Positions 33,934 to 43,166 are shown, numbered from the stretch's first letter. The stretch is 57,233 bases of DNA from Rhodopirellula europaea 6C (GCF_000338295.1 NZ_ANMO01000080.1:1-57233); one strand, 5' to 3'. The notes: generated by a model not told the origin, from the letters alone. A program made the numbers and translations.

Positions 33934-34018
33934 GATGTGTTGAAGGAAAAGACCCTGGTTCACCGAACTCGGCGGCGGAAGGACGCCTCCGAGTGACCGA
34001 TGTGGGGCGTTTTCTCGA

Positions 34019-37000
34019 TCAGCGTCCCGGATCGAATCCGGTTTGAGCGATCTCTTCTTCTTCTTGGATGATGATTCGTGGTGTGACCATCATCATCAAA
34101 CTGCTGGACTGTCGACCGACCGCGGTGTTGCGGAACAATCGACTGACGTATGGGATCTTGCTGAGGAACGGCACGCCACGTTCATTGCGGCCTTCGCTCA
34201 TTCGTTTGATCCCACCCAGAAGAATCGTGCCTCCATCGGGAACACTCACCGTCGTGTTGACTGTGGTGAATGCGAACGTCGGTTGTTGAACCGTCGTACC
34301 TTGGTTGATGGTTTCTTCTTCTTGCTCGTCTTCTTCATCGATCACGCCGTCACCATTGGTGTCAACGTTGCGGTTCGAAGTGTTGCGAGTCGTCGAGTTG
34401 CCTTGGAACGTGAATTCGTTCACCTCACCGATCTGGCTGAAGGTCGGAATCAACGTCAAGCGAACGAATCGTTTGTCTTCACTGACAACACCTTGCACGT
34501 TCAGTCGTGTGCCTTCGTCGAGAACAACGATGACGGGCTGTTGTGCGACGGCGAAGTCACCGACGACGGGAACGATACTGGTCACGAAGGGACGCGAGGT
34601 CTGGTCTTGGATCGAAGCAATCTGACCATCGAACAACGTTACCTTCGGAGCTTGCATCACGTTTGTACGACTGTCCCCCTGAGCGGCCTGCAGGAAGAAG
34701 TACGCTTCGATGTCACTGAGGATGGCGAATCCGAGTGTGGAGATCGCACCAGGGTCAGGAGCACCGAATGGCACCGTGGCACCACTGTTTTGGTTCAGTC
34801 GAATGTCGAGGTCCGCCGTCGGAGTTCCGTCGGCGTCCAGCCCGATCGTGACTTCTGGTCCGCTGTCATCGCCTGGCAAACCAGGAGCGTTGTCATCGAA
34901 CTGCAAGTCAAAGTCGATTCCGATTTGTTCGAAGAACGTGTCGGACAACGTGATGAAGCGAACTTCGATTGTGATTTGCAAGTTCTGCAGACGGCGAAGC
35001 GACTCCAACAAGTCAACGATTTGATCGTGCACATCACTTGTGGTGCTGACGACCAGCGACAAGTTCTGTGGATACGGTGCCATCGTGCCGACGCCACCGA
35101 GTTGTTCCCACGACTCAGGTTCAATCGTTGTTTGAATCAATTGCATCAGTTGGCTGAAGTCAGCCATCGACTGACCACCCAAACCGCCGAGGTTGCTGGG
35201 CGAACCCAAACCGCCGGCCGAGGCGAAGCTGCCGCCGGTGTTGTACTGGCCCAGCATATTGGGGCTCATCGATGCCGCATTGTTGTTGCCGGCAAAACCG
35301 CCCAATCCCGATGCCGAGACGGGCACGACTTGAACATCAGTTTGAGGGTTGATCATTTGGTAGGCGTTTCGCAACGCACCACGCAAACCATCATCGTAAC
35401 CAGTGACAAAGTTCGGAATCGGTGTGACCAAGTCAGCGACCCGATAAGTGCGACGTTCCACCATCGTTCGGCGAGCGTCCTTGCTGGTCACGTTCAACAC
35501 TTCGTTGTCGATGACGTGCGTCAGGTCGAGGTCGCCAAGAATGATGTTCAGAGCACTTCGCAACGAAATGCGAGTCGAGATGTTCTGCGAAACCGGAGTC
35601 TCGCGGTTCAAACGAATCGCAGCCAAGGCTCGGTTGTCGATCACGATCGGCACACCGGTCATGTTCGACAAATCATCCAGGACTTCGCCCAGCGGACGAT
35701 CGCGGTATTTGACTTCGACTTCGGTTTCGAGTTTTCGCTTGATCTGTTGTTCGGCTGGCGTCAGGTTCGATTCGGCACCTTGGGCCAACCGACGACGCGA
35801 CAGTTCTTCCCAGGAACGAATTTCAGGGAACTCGAACGGACGGTCGGGATTCAGTGGCACGGAAGCTCGGTCGATGGACAACATTTCTCGATTGAAGTTG
35901 TCTTCCTTGTCCGCACTGATCTCTTCATTCATTTGAAGACGAACGCCCATGCGGCTGCTGCTAAACATGCTTTGGGCGATCGGCGAACCTGGCTTCAGCT
36001 CACCGACTTGTTTGGCGATCACTTCGGCTTCGTGGAAGCGACGATCGTCCATTAGGTCGTTGAAGGTCTCGACCAGCGATGAAATTTCATCGTCGATGCG
36101 AGCTTCTTTGGCGGCTTCGGTTGCCATTTCAGAACGAACGGCTTCGTTGGCCAAATCCAATTGGATTTCAGCACGATGCTGTTCGACGTATGTCTTTTGA
36201 TCCGACAAAGCTCGGTCGACCATGGCCGCCAGCGATGCTTTGGATGCTTCATCGATGCTGGCACCTTCGACTCGACGACGAAGTCGTTCGAGATCGTCGA
36301 CAGCATCCATTGGAGCTTCGGTGCGTTTCTCGTTGGCCTTCGACAATTCCGTCGTGATCTCGCGATACAAGCGTCGGGTTTGTTGTTGGGCTTCGAGGTC
36401 CGCTTTGTCCATCGCCGACAGGGGTTGGCCTGCGGTTGCCGAAGGCAAACGCGACGGTTGCAACAAGGTCAATTTGTCTTGCAACGCACGGCGAGTTTGC
36501 GTGTCGAGCTCGGACTCAAACGTCCAGGCTTTCACGAATGCTTGGCGTGCCTCGGTCTTCTTTCCTTGCGACAACAAGTCCATTCCTTCACGGAACAAAC
36601 GGTCGCCTTCGGAATTGCCAAGCGGCAGTGCAGCTTGGACCTGAGCAATGCCACCAGGCGTTGGGCTTGCGCCGCCGGCCTGTTGCACCATGGAAGGAGC
36701 ACCCGCAGCGGCGTTGCCACTGGTTTGCATAATTGGGTTGGCTGCCTGTTTGACCAATGCCTCCAAATCCACGCCAGTCCGACGAGCGGCGGCTTGGGTA
36801 TCGAGAAGCAATTGCCACGGACGAGCGTCGCCGGCTTGGAATTCATGCTCTTTCAATCCAAAGGATTGTGCCTGTTTGGCGAACAAGTGAGCGTCTTTGA
36901 CATTGCCTTTGTCGAGCGCGGCACGTCCGGCGGCAACCAATCGCAACGTTTCCGTGCGACGGACAGCCAACGGCAACGAAGCAGGCGTTTCTTTCGAAGT

Positions 37001-37153
37001 CGCTGCTACTTTCGCGGTCGAGTCGGTTGGTGGCAATGTGAACTGGGCCGATGCATTCGGGACTGCGACAGCGGTCGATAGCAACGAAGCAATGGACAGC
37101 GACACCAATGGTCGGGTGACCTTGTGTCGCCATTGAGTTTCCAGCGTCGACAT
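34019..37153 (-). CDS. Second large secretin (type II/III secretin family) with EF-hand-like loop
   Basis: A 1044-residue secretin. A signal peptide (residues 10-36, LVSLSIASLLSTAVA and ending AQ) is followed by a long helical region (about 50-440) with many Ala, Glu and Gln that may be TPR-like, then an N-domain near 470-570 (EVKYRDRPLGEVLDDLSNMTG), Gly/Asn/Ser-rich linkers and the secretin core (about 660-1030; VPDGGTILLGGIK, VPFLSKIPYVSRLFR, LMMMVTPRIII). A loop near residues 930-945 (DTNGDGVIDEED) matches EF-hand or dockerin calcium loops. The frame is open to 37504, but ATG 37153 has AAGGAG six bases upstream and starts the signal peptide. Confidence 0.93.
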   Translation of the reverse strand: MSTLETQWRHKVTRPLVSLSIASLLSTAVAVPNASAQFTLPPTDSTAKVAATSKETPASLPLAVRRTETLRLVAAGRAALDKGNVKDAHLFAKQAQSFGLKEHEFQAGDARPWQLLLDTQAAARRTGVDLEALVKQAANPIMQTSGNAAAGAPSMVQQAGGASPTPGGIAQVQAALPLGNSEGDRLFREGMDLLSQGKKTEARQAFVKAWTFESELDTQTRRALQDKLTLLQPSRLPSATAGQPLSAMDKADLEAQQQTRRLYREITTELSKANEKRTEAPMDAVDDLERLRRRVEGASIDEASKASLAAMVDRALSDQKTYVEQHRAEIQLDLANEAVRSEMATEAAKEARIDDEISSLVETFNDLMDDRRFHEAEVIAKQVGELKPGSPIAQSMFSSSRMGVRLQMNEEISADKEDNFNREMLSIDRASVPLNPDRPFEFPEIRSWEELSRRRLAQGAESNLTPAEQQIKRKLETEVEVKYRDRPLGEVLDDLSNMTGVPIVIDNRALAAIRLNRETPVSQNISTRISLRSALNIILGDLDLTHVIDNEVLNVTSKDARRTMVERRTYRVADLVTPIPNFVTGYDDGLRGALRNAYQMINPQTDVQVVPVSASGLGGFAGNNNAASMSPNMLGQYNTGGSFASAGGLGSPSNLGGLGGQSMADFSQLMQLIQTTIEPESWEQLGGVGTMAPYPQNLSLVVSTTSDVHDQIVDLLESLRRLQNLQITIEVRFITLSDTFFEQIGIDFDLQFDDNAPGLPGDDSGPEVTIGLDADGTPTADLDIRLNQNSGATVPFGAPDPGAISTLGFAILSDIEAYFFLQAAQGDSRTNVMQAPKVTLFDGQIASIQDQTSRPFVTSIVPVVGDFAVAQQPVIVVLDEGTRLNVQGVVSEDKRFVRLTLIPTFSQIGEVNEFTFQGNSTTRNTSNRNVDTNGDGVIDEEDEQEEETINQGTTVQQPTFAFTTVNTTVSVPDGGTILLGGIKRMSEGRNERGVPFLSKIPYVSRLFRNTAVGRQSSSLMMMVTPRIIIQEEEEIAQTGFDPGR

Positions 37154-37569
37154 CAACGTCTCCTTAGCAGAGGCCGCTTTGACAGGGGCATCGGTCATCG
37201 CGGTCATCGAATGACCCAATTCATCCTTGGTCTGTCCCTCAGGACATGACCGGTTCCGCCTTAGCGGATGATACGAGCGGTTCAACGCGACTCTCCTTCT
37301 TCGCGTGAGACATGAAATCCATAAAGTGCAGGAAAGCTCTCGCCCAGACTCACCATGGGTGGACTGGTTGTCGGCCGTGAACACCGGAGTGTTCCGCGTT
37401 TCGAACTGGTCTCCTCGGTAGAATCCCATCGTCGTGACGGAATAAACCCAATGAGTCAGCACGAAAACCTTCCTAGCGAGGTTGGCAATACGAATTGCGG
37501 ACAACCAGTGTCAACACGGCTTTGAGTGAACAAATCGAATTTTTGTCAACCTGAAAACGCGATCCTCGC
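37154..37569. other. Divergent intergenic region between secretin and DNA ligase
   Basis: A 416-base region that should carry both promoters. On the minus strand a small ORF of 24 codons (37239-37313, MSHAKKESRVEPLVSSAKAE and so on) lies in the secretin leader. It has no good ribosome site, so it is only a candidate upstream ORF. No terminator or repeat is evident. Confidence 0.35.
37160..37165 (-). promoter_or_regulatory. Ribosome binding site that fixes the start of the second secretin
   Basis: AAGGAG, six bases before ATG 37153. This settles the start against the longer open frame that reaches 37504. Confidence 0.85.
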
Positions 37570-39264
37570 ATGAAACTCTTTGCCGAACTCTTCCAGCGAC
37601 TGGATCAGACGACGAAGACCAACGAAAAGGTCGCCGCGATCGCCCAGTACATGTCCGCCGCATCCCCCGAAGATGCCGCCTGGGCCATCGCTTCGCTGGC
37701 CGGTCGTCGCGTAAAACGCTTGGTTTCCACGGGGTTGCTGCGAGGTTTGGCGGCGGAGTCGGCCGGGATTCCGGATTGGTTGTTCGAGGAGTCCTACGAT
37801 TCAGTCGGAGACTTGGCCGAAACGATCTCACTGCTGGTCCCGGCAGGAAACTCATCGGATGCGGATTTCCGAAGTTTGTCGGATTGGATGCAAAATGACG
37901 TGCTTCCGCTGGCCCGCATGGACGAATCCGAGCAATCGGACGCCGTGCGACAAATGTGGGCTCAAACCGAGGGCACTTCGCGATTGATTCTGATGAAACT
38001 GATCACCGGATCATTTCGCGTCGGTGTGAGCTCGCGGTTGGTCGCTCGCGGGATCGCTGAGTCCAACGGGTTGCCGGCCGATGTGATCGCTCACCGGTTG
38101 ATGGGCGATTGGGATCCGACGCCTGAATTCATCGAGCGGCTGCATTCGACGGATTTGAACGACGCCACCCACAGCCGGCCGTATCCGTTTTGTCTGGCTC
38201 ACGCTTTGGCGGACGATGCCAACGCGGAAGGCGACGGCCCCGATTGGCAAATACTCGGCGACCCTTCGGAATATCAATCCGAATGGAAATGGGATGGCAT
38301 CCGAGGCCAAGTGATCCGCCGTGCGGGGCGAACGTATATCTGGTCTCGTGGCGAAGACCTGATGGTCAATCGATGGCCCGAGATTGAACGTGCGGCGGAG
38401 TTTTTGCCGGATGGAACCGTGATCGATGGTGAGATCCTGGCCAGCCGTCTCATCTCACCGGCTTCGGATGATTCCGAGCAGGCGATCGAGGTGCTGCCCT
38501 TCGCCCAATTGCAACGCCGGATCGGACGCAAAACGGTCGGCAAGAAGTTGCTGACGGAAGTGCCCGTGATGTTCCACGCGTTTGATTGTTTGGAACTGGA
38601 TGGCAATGACCTACGAGCGAAACCATTGGCGGATCGTCGTGACGCGTTGCTGAAGATGCTGAGCATCCATCAGCCACCCAGCGTCGTTTGGAACGAACCG
38701 TTGTCGTTTGAGTCTTGGGATGACCTCGCCGCGATTCGATCGACTAGTCGTGATGTCTTGGCCGAAGGTGTGATGATCAAGCGTTTGGATGCCCCGTACA
38801 GCGTCGGTCGCGTTCGCGGTGTTTGGTGGAAATGGAAGCTCGCGCCGCACACGGTGGATGCGGTTTTGATTTACGCGCAACGAGGGCACGGCAAACGAGC
38901 CAGCTTGTACACGGACTACACATTCGCGGTCTGGGACGAAGACAAACTGGTGCCGTTTGCGAAGGCCTACAGCGGTTTGACGGACGCCGAAATTCGCAAG
39001 GTCGACCGGTTTGTGCGTGACAACACTTCCGAACGCTTCGGGCCGGTTCGAAGCGTCAAACCAGAGCTGGTGATGGAGCTGGCGTTTGAAGGCTTGCAAC
39101 GAAGCACGCGGCACAAATCGGGCATCGCAACTCGGTTCCCTCGCATTGTTCGCTGGCGAACCGACAAGCAACCGGCCGACGCTGATCGCTTGGCTGATTT
39201 GATCGCGATGTTGCCGGAGGCGGAGTCGAAAGTGATTGCGAATGGTTCGGAGGGAGGGGGTTGA
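37570..39264 (+). CDS. ATP-dependent DNA ligase
   Basis: A 564-residue ligase that seals nicks in DNA using ATP. The N-terminal DNA-binding domain (residues 1-200) precedes the nucleotidyltransferase domain with the AMP-accepting lysine in EWKWDGIRGQ (K240), motif III-like IWSRGEDLM, motif IIIa MFHAFDCLELDGNDLR, motif IV EGVMIKRLDAPY, motif V WWKWKLAPHTVDAV, and an OB-fold with the C-terminal FPRIVRWRTDK. The domain plan fits bacterial LigB-type ligases of the ligase-helicase repair clusters. ATG 37570 follows a plausible spacing and there is no good upstream alternative. A helicase of that system lies at 40671-43166, behind the opposite-strand isomerase-like gene. Confidence 0.94.
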   Translation: MKLFAELFQRLDQTTKTNEKVAAIAQYMSAASPEDAAWAIASLAGRRVKRLVSTGLLRGLAAESAGIPDWLFEESYDSVGDLAETISLLVPAGNSSDADFRSLSDWMQNDVLPLARMDESEQSDAVRQMWAQTEGTSRLILMKLITGSFRVGVSSRLVARGIAESNGLPADVIAHRLMGDWDPTPEFIERLHSTDLNDATHSRPYPFCLAHALADDANAEGDGPDWQILGDPSEYQSEWKWDGIRGQVIRRAGRTYIWSRGEDLMVNRWPEIERAAEFLPDGTVIDGEILASRLISPASDDSEQAIEVLPFAQLQRRIGRKTVGKKLLTEVPVMFHAFDCLELDGNDLRAKPLADRRDALLKMLSIHQPPSVVWNEPLSFESWDDLAAIRSTSRDVLAEGVMIKRLDAPYSVGRVRGVWWKWKLAPHTVDAVLIYAQRGHGKRASLYTDYTFAVWDEDKLVPFAKAYSGLTDAEIRKVDRFVRDNTSERFGPVRSVKPELVMELAFEGLQRSTRHKSGIATRFPRIVRWRTDKQPADADRLADLIAMLPEAESKVIANGSEGGG

Positions 39265-39280
39265 GCTGGGTGGGGGTAGC

Positions 39281-39408
39281 CGACCGAGCGGCGTCGGTCG
39301 GTTACAGTATTCCTACCGAACGGCGTCGGTCGGTTACGGCATTCCGACCGAATGGGGTCGGTCGGTTACAGTACTTCGATCAAGCGGCGTCGATCGATGC
39401 TCAGGTTA
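39281..39408. repeat. 32-bp tandem repeat, about four copies
   Basis: Copies at 39281-39312, 39313-39344, 39345-39376 and from 39377. The core CGACCGANNGGCGTCGGTCGG is palindromic (CCGACCG/CGGTCGG) and followed by TTACAGTATTC. The fourth copy is decayed and runs into the last codons of the convergent isomerase-like gene (stop at 39401). Confidence 0.85.
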
Positions 39409-40459
39409 GTCGCGGTTGTTCTTTGCCGAGCATGCGATCGAGTGAATCGGACGTTTGATAGATCAATGCTTCGGGGAAGTGGGCGTAGGGGTGGAAGTAT
39501 TCAAACGTGAGGTAGCCGTCGTAGCCAATCGTGTCGAAAGCTTCCAAGACGGCGGGCCAGTTCGTGGTGCCGTCGAGCAATGGCCGGAATGCCTCGAGCG
39601 AATGGTCCGTTCCCTTTTTGGTGTACTCCTTCAAGTGAACGTTTTGGATGCGGTCACCCAAGATCGGAATCCAGTGCTCAGGGAATTGGTATTCCATGAT
39701 GTTGCCCGTGTCGAAATGCACTCGCACGTGTTCGCTTTGGAAACTGTCCACGAAGTCAGCCATCTCCATCGGTGACATCAAGAAGCCATTGAAGAAGATG
39801 TTTTCCATGTTCAGTTTGACGTTCAATTTCTCGGCTTGAGGAAGCAACTTTCCGATCGCTTCACGAGCCCGTTGGTCGCAAACGTCGTTGGGCGTCGGGT
39901 CGTGATCTTCTCGCCATGGCATGTGAACCGCACCGGGCACGACCAGCAAGTTCTCCGTCCCCAAATCATGAGCCGCTTGCGTCATTTTGCCCGCCAGCTC
40001 CATTCCGCGAGCACGCTCGGCAGGATCGTTGCTGGTCAGCGGGTAGGGCCAAAACAGGAACGAACACACGCCACTGATTGCGATGCCGATTTCGTCGGCC
40101 ATCTTGCGAATCTCGGTGAACTCTTTGGTGCCCGACTTCGGCGACAAATCACTGTCAAGGTCGTAGTTCAGCTCGATCCCGTCGAAGCCAGCGTCCTTGG
40201 CCAGTTGCAAACATTCCTTCAGCGACATCTTGTCGGGGTAGGGGAACGCCCAAAGATTGATCGACTTTTTGAACTTGTACTTCGGTTGCGTTTGGTTGGG
40301 CGAAGCCGCGGTGGCAACCGTCGCGGCTTGAGAGGATCCCGCTGCAATCGCGGCACCGCCAAACGCGGCGTAGCTCAACCACTGCCGACGATCGACGGCT
40401 GATTTGGAAGCGGACGATGGAGAGGCTGACAGTGGGTGAGACTTCGGGTGGGATTTCAC
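39401..40459 (-). CDS. Tat-exported sugar phosphate isomerase/epimerase-like (TIM barrel) protein
   Basis: A 352-residue protein of the xylose-isomerase-like TIM barrel family. A twin-arginine signal (DRRQWLSYAAFGGAAIAAGS) precedes the barrel. Motifs are GFDGIELNYDLD, NLLVVPGA, LNMENIFFNG, VHFDTGNIMEY and NVHLKEY, with the metal ligands E and D/H in the usual positions, and YDGYLTFEYF near the end. The substrate is unknown. GTG 40459 is chosen because AAGGAG lies eight bases upstream and the Tat signal begins about 21 residues later. It sits on the opposite strand between the ligase and the helicase genes. Confidence 0.88.
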   Translation of the reverse strand: MKSHPKSHPLSASPSSASKSAVDRRQWLSYAAFGGAAIAAGSSQAATVATAASPNQTQPKYKFKKSINLWAFPYPDKMSLKECLQLAKDAGFDGIELNYDLDSDLSPKSGTKEFTEIRKMADEIGIAISGVCSFLFWPYPLTSNDPAERARGMELAGKMTQAAHDLGTENLLVVPGAVHMPWREDHDPTPNDVCDQRAREAIGKLLPQAEKLNVKLNMENIFFNGFLMSPMEMADFVDSFQSEHVRVHFDTGNIMEYQFPEHWIPILGDRIQNVHLKEYTKKGTDHSLEAFRPLLDGTTNWPAVLEAFDTIGYDGYLTFEYFHPYAHFPEALIYQTSDSLDRMLGKEQPRLT

Positions 40460-40467
40460 GAGGTGGG

Positions 40468-40473
40468 CTCCTT
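40468..40473 (-). promoter_or_regulatory. Ribosome binding site that supports the GTG start of the isomerase-like gene
   Basis: AAGGAG eight bases before GTG 40459. It decides against the longer open frame to 40750, which would overlap the helicase gene. Confidence 0.75.
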
Positions 40474-40670
40474 GGTCAACATGGAGGACGACAGCATTCG
40501 GAGAGATCGAAAGGTGGAACCAGCCTAACCGAACCGCGTCCAACCGTTGTGGATGACGGCGGAAATCGTTTTGTCCACACCGGATGATTGAACTGGGTTC
40601 ATGGTTGACCCCGCTCAACACTGATCCTTGACTCCTCCACATTTCGTATTCTTTTCGCCTCGCACGCTTC

Positions 40671-43166
40671 ATGCCCGCATCCGCTTCCAAGACCGAACGT
40701 ATCCAGCCCAGGGCGTTGGTGGATCGGTTCTTTGAAGTTCGCGATTCCAAACCGTTTCTGTTCCAACGATCGACCTGGAAGGCTTACTTGGACGGCAAAA
40801 GTGGGCTGGTGCATTCGGCCACGGGCACGGGCAAAACGCTGGCCGTTTGGATGGGGCCTCTGCTGCAGTGGATGAAAGCCAGCAAAGACCCCAGCAAATG
40901 GAATCCGAAACGTCCGCCAGGTCTGCAAGTCTTGTGGGTGACTCCGCTGAAGGCTCTCGCGGGTGACACGACCGCGGCGATGCAGGCGGCCATCGACGAG
41001 ATGAATTTGCCTTGGGATCTGCAGGGGCGAACCGGCGACACCAAAGCCAGCTTGAAGGCCCGGCAAATGAAGCGGTTGCCGACCGCGATGGTCACAACGC
41101 CTGAAAGCCTGACGTTGATGCTGACTCACGAGCGATTGCAACCGCAGTTGTCAGAACTGAAGGCGGTGATCGTCGATGAGTGGCATGAGTTGTTGGGAAC
41201 CAAACGCGGCGTCCAAACCGAGTTGGCTCTTGCGAGGTTGCGACGTCTTTCGCCCGATCTACAAACTTGGGGTGTGTCCGCGACGCTTGGCAATTTGGAC
41301 GAAGCCTTGGAATCGTTGGTGGGACCCGCCGACACAGATGACGCGGTCATCATTCACGGCAAGAGCAAGAAGAAGACCAAGCTGTACTCAATTCTGCCGC
41401 CGGTCATCGAACGCTTTCCTTGGTCCGGGCACATCGGAACGCGAATGATTCCTGAGGTGGCCAAAGAAGTTGAGCAGGCCAGTTCGTCACTCATCTTTGC
41501 TAACACGCGGTCCCAAACCGAAATTTGGTATCAAAAACTGTTGGCTCATCGACCCGACTGGGCTGGTCAAATTGCTCTTCACCATGGATCGCTCGACACC
41601 AGCGTCCGACAATGGGTGGAGAACGGTTTGCGAGAGGGCAGTTTGAAAACGGTGGTCTGCACCAGCAGCTTGGATCTGGGGGTCGACTTCACCGCCGTCG
41701 ACCTTGTCATCCAAATCGGCAGCCCCAAGGGAGCGGCACGGTTGCTGCAACGAGCCGGTCGCAGCGGCCACCAACCCGGCGCGATCAGTCGGCTCGCGTT
41801 TGTACCGACCAACGCGTTCGAATTGATCGAGCTGGCAGCGGCACAAGATTCCATTCGCGATGGAAAACTCGAGTCGCGTCCGTTGATCAAATCCCCGTTG
41901 GACGTGTTGACTCAGCACTTGGTCACCATCGCGATCGGTGGCGGGTTTGAATCAAACGAATTGCTCGCCGAAGTGCGACAAACACGAGCGTTCGAATCGC
42001 TGTCGGAACAACAGTGGCAATTCGCCATCGACTTTGTCGTCCGCGGAGGCAGCACGCTGGATGCCTATCCGGAATTCAAACGTGTTGAACTCGTCGACGG
42101 TCGCTATGTGGTGACTCAGAAACGAGTCATGTCCAACCACCGCATGAACATCGGGACGATCGTGTCGGACGCTTCGATGCGAGTGAAGTTCTTGAAAGGC
42201 GGAACGCTGGGAACCGTCGAAGAATCGTTTCTTTCGAAAGTCAGCATCGGCGACAAATTTCTCTTTGCCGGTCGGTTGGTCGAGTTGGTTCGGATCGACA
42301 ACAGCGAGGCCTACGTCAAACGAGCCAAGGGCGCACCCGATGCGGTGCCGCGGTGGATGGGCGGACGAATGCCGCTGTCCAGCGAGCTTGCCCAAGGCCT
42401 GCGGAATAAATTACAGCAGGCCGCCGAGGGCGACTTCGTTGGGCCAGAGATGAAACGAATGCGTCCGCTGCTGCAATTGCAAGCGAAGTGGAGTCACGTT
42501 CCAGCCGCGAATGAATTGCTGATCGAGTCCATTCGAACGCGAGATGGATATCAGTTGTTCTTTTATCCTTTCGCCGGCCGGCTGGCTCACGAAGGATTGT
42601 CCGCGGTGCTGGCACATCGCATGTCGCGAATTGAAAAGATCTCATTCTCGTTTGCCTGCAACGACTATGGGTTTGTGTTGACGTCGCCGAAGCCCGCTCC
42701 GCTGAACCAGGCTCTCGATGCCGGACTGTTGTCGCCCGATCGGCTGGTGGCGGACATCGGCGAATCGCTAAACGCGACCGAGATGAGCCGGCGTGGTTTC
42801 CGCGCGATTGCTCGCATCGCTGGATTGATCCAGGGTGGCTATCCCGGTCGTCAAAAGCCCAACAAACATCTTCAGGCGAGCAGCAATTTGTTCTTCGAAG
42901 TGTTCCGTGAATACGACCCAGACAACCTGTTGCTTCATCAATGCAATGAAGAGGTCTTGGAGAACCAACTGAACGCATCGCGAATGGAAGACGCTTTGCG
43001 GCGGATTGAGGGCAGCCAAGTCGTCATTCGCGAACCGGAGAAGGTCACTCCGATGGGGTTTGGGTTGCTGGTCGATCGTTTGCGAGAACGTCTGTCGAGC
43101 GAAACGCTGGCCGAACGAATCGCTCGCATGCAGGCTCAGCTAGAGAAAGCCGCCACGGCGAAATGA
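40671..43166 (+). CDS. Lhr-like DEXH-box helicase (ligase-associated type)
   Basis: An 831-residue ATP-dependent helicase of the Lhr-core family. Motif I is SATGTGKT (residues 49-56), motif Ia VTPLKALAGD, motif II DEWH (169-172) in the Lhr pattern VDEWHELLGTKRGVQ, motif III SATLGN, motif V SSLDLGVDFTAVD and motif VI RAGRSGHQPG. Lhr-core helicases unwind DNA 3'-5' in repair. This type is usually found in one cluster with an ATP-dependent ligase, a nuclease and a metallophosphoesterase; here the ligase is 1.4 kb away with the opposite-strand gene in between, and the two nucleases are not in the window. ATG 40671 fits the family N-terminus. Confidence 0.94.
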   Translation: MPASASKTERIQPRALVDRFFEVRDSKPFLFQRSTWKAYLDGKSGLVHSATGTGKTLAVWMGPLLQWMKASKDPSKWNPKRPPGLQVLWVTPLKALAGDTTAAMQAAIDEMNLPWDLQGRTGDTKASLKARQMKRLPTAMVTTPESLTLMLTHERLQPQLSELKAVIVDEWHELLGTKRGVQTELALARLRRLSPDLQTWGVSATLGNLDEALESLVGPADTDDAVIIHGKSKKKTKLYSILPPVIERFPWSGHIGTRMIPEVAKEVEQASSSLIFANTRSQTEIWYQKLLAHRPDWAGQIALHHGSLDTSVRQWVENGLREGSLKTVVCTSSLDLGVDFTAVDLVIQIGSPKGAARLLQRAGRSGHQPGAISRLAFVPTNAFELIELAAAQDSIRDGKLESRPLIKSPLDVLTQHLVTIAIGGGFESNELLAEVRQTRAFESLSEQQWQFAIDFVVRGGSTLDAYPEFKRVELVDGRYVVTQKRVMSNHRMNIGTIVSDASMRVKFLKGGTLGTVEESFLSKVSIGDKFLFAGRLVELVRIDNSEAYVKRAKGAPDAVPRWMGGRMPLSSELAQGLRNKLQQAAEGDFVGPEMKRMRPLLQLQAKWSHVPAANELLIESIRTRDGYQLFFYPFAGRLAHEGLSAVLAHRMSRIEKISFSFACNDYGFVLTSPKPAPLNQALDAGLLSPDRLVADIGESLNATEMSRRGFRAIARIAGLIQGGYPGRQKPNKHLQASSNLFFEVFREYDPDNLLLHQCNEEVLENQLNASRMEDALRRIEGSQVVIREPEKVTPMGFGLLVDRLRERLSSETLAERIARMQAQLEKAATAK

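Larger units (their letters stand above)
33168..34018. other. 851-base intergenic region with hairpins and no supported gene
   Basis: Between rpe (minus, starts 33167) and the second secretin (minus, ends 34019). ORFs in this stretch are Arg- and Pro-rich and show no domain; one (33164-33520, minus) ends in an ATGA overlap with rpe but its composition is not protein-like. An inverted repeat CTCTCCC...GGGAGAG lies at 33783-33809 with inner AAAC/GTTT, and the secretin terminator is at 33890-33933. A promoter for rpe must lie in the first part. Confidence 0.45.

Noticed and set aside
33586-33996. A 136-codon plus-strand ORF between rpe and the second secretin
   Set aside because: It runs through two hairpins, including the secretin terminator, and is not protein-like.
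34043-36055. A 670-codon open frame on the plus strand opposite the second secretin
   Set aside because: It is the mirror of a strongly coding gene, rich in Arg, His and Val with no domain. Long antisense frames are common opposite genes with this codon use.
37154-37504. N-terminal extension of the second secretin to 37504
   Set aside because: AAGGAG at 37160-37165 and a signal peptide right after ATG 37153 fix the start.
39281-39408. CRISPR array
   Set aside because: The units are head-to-tail without unique spacers of constant length and there are no cas genes.
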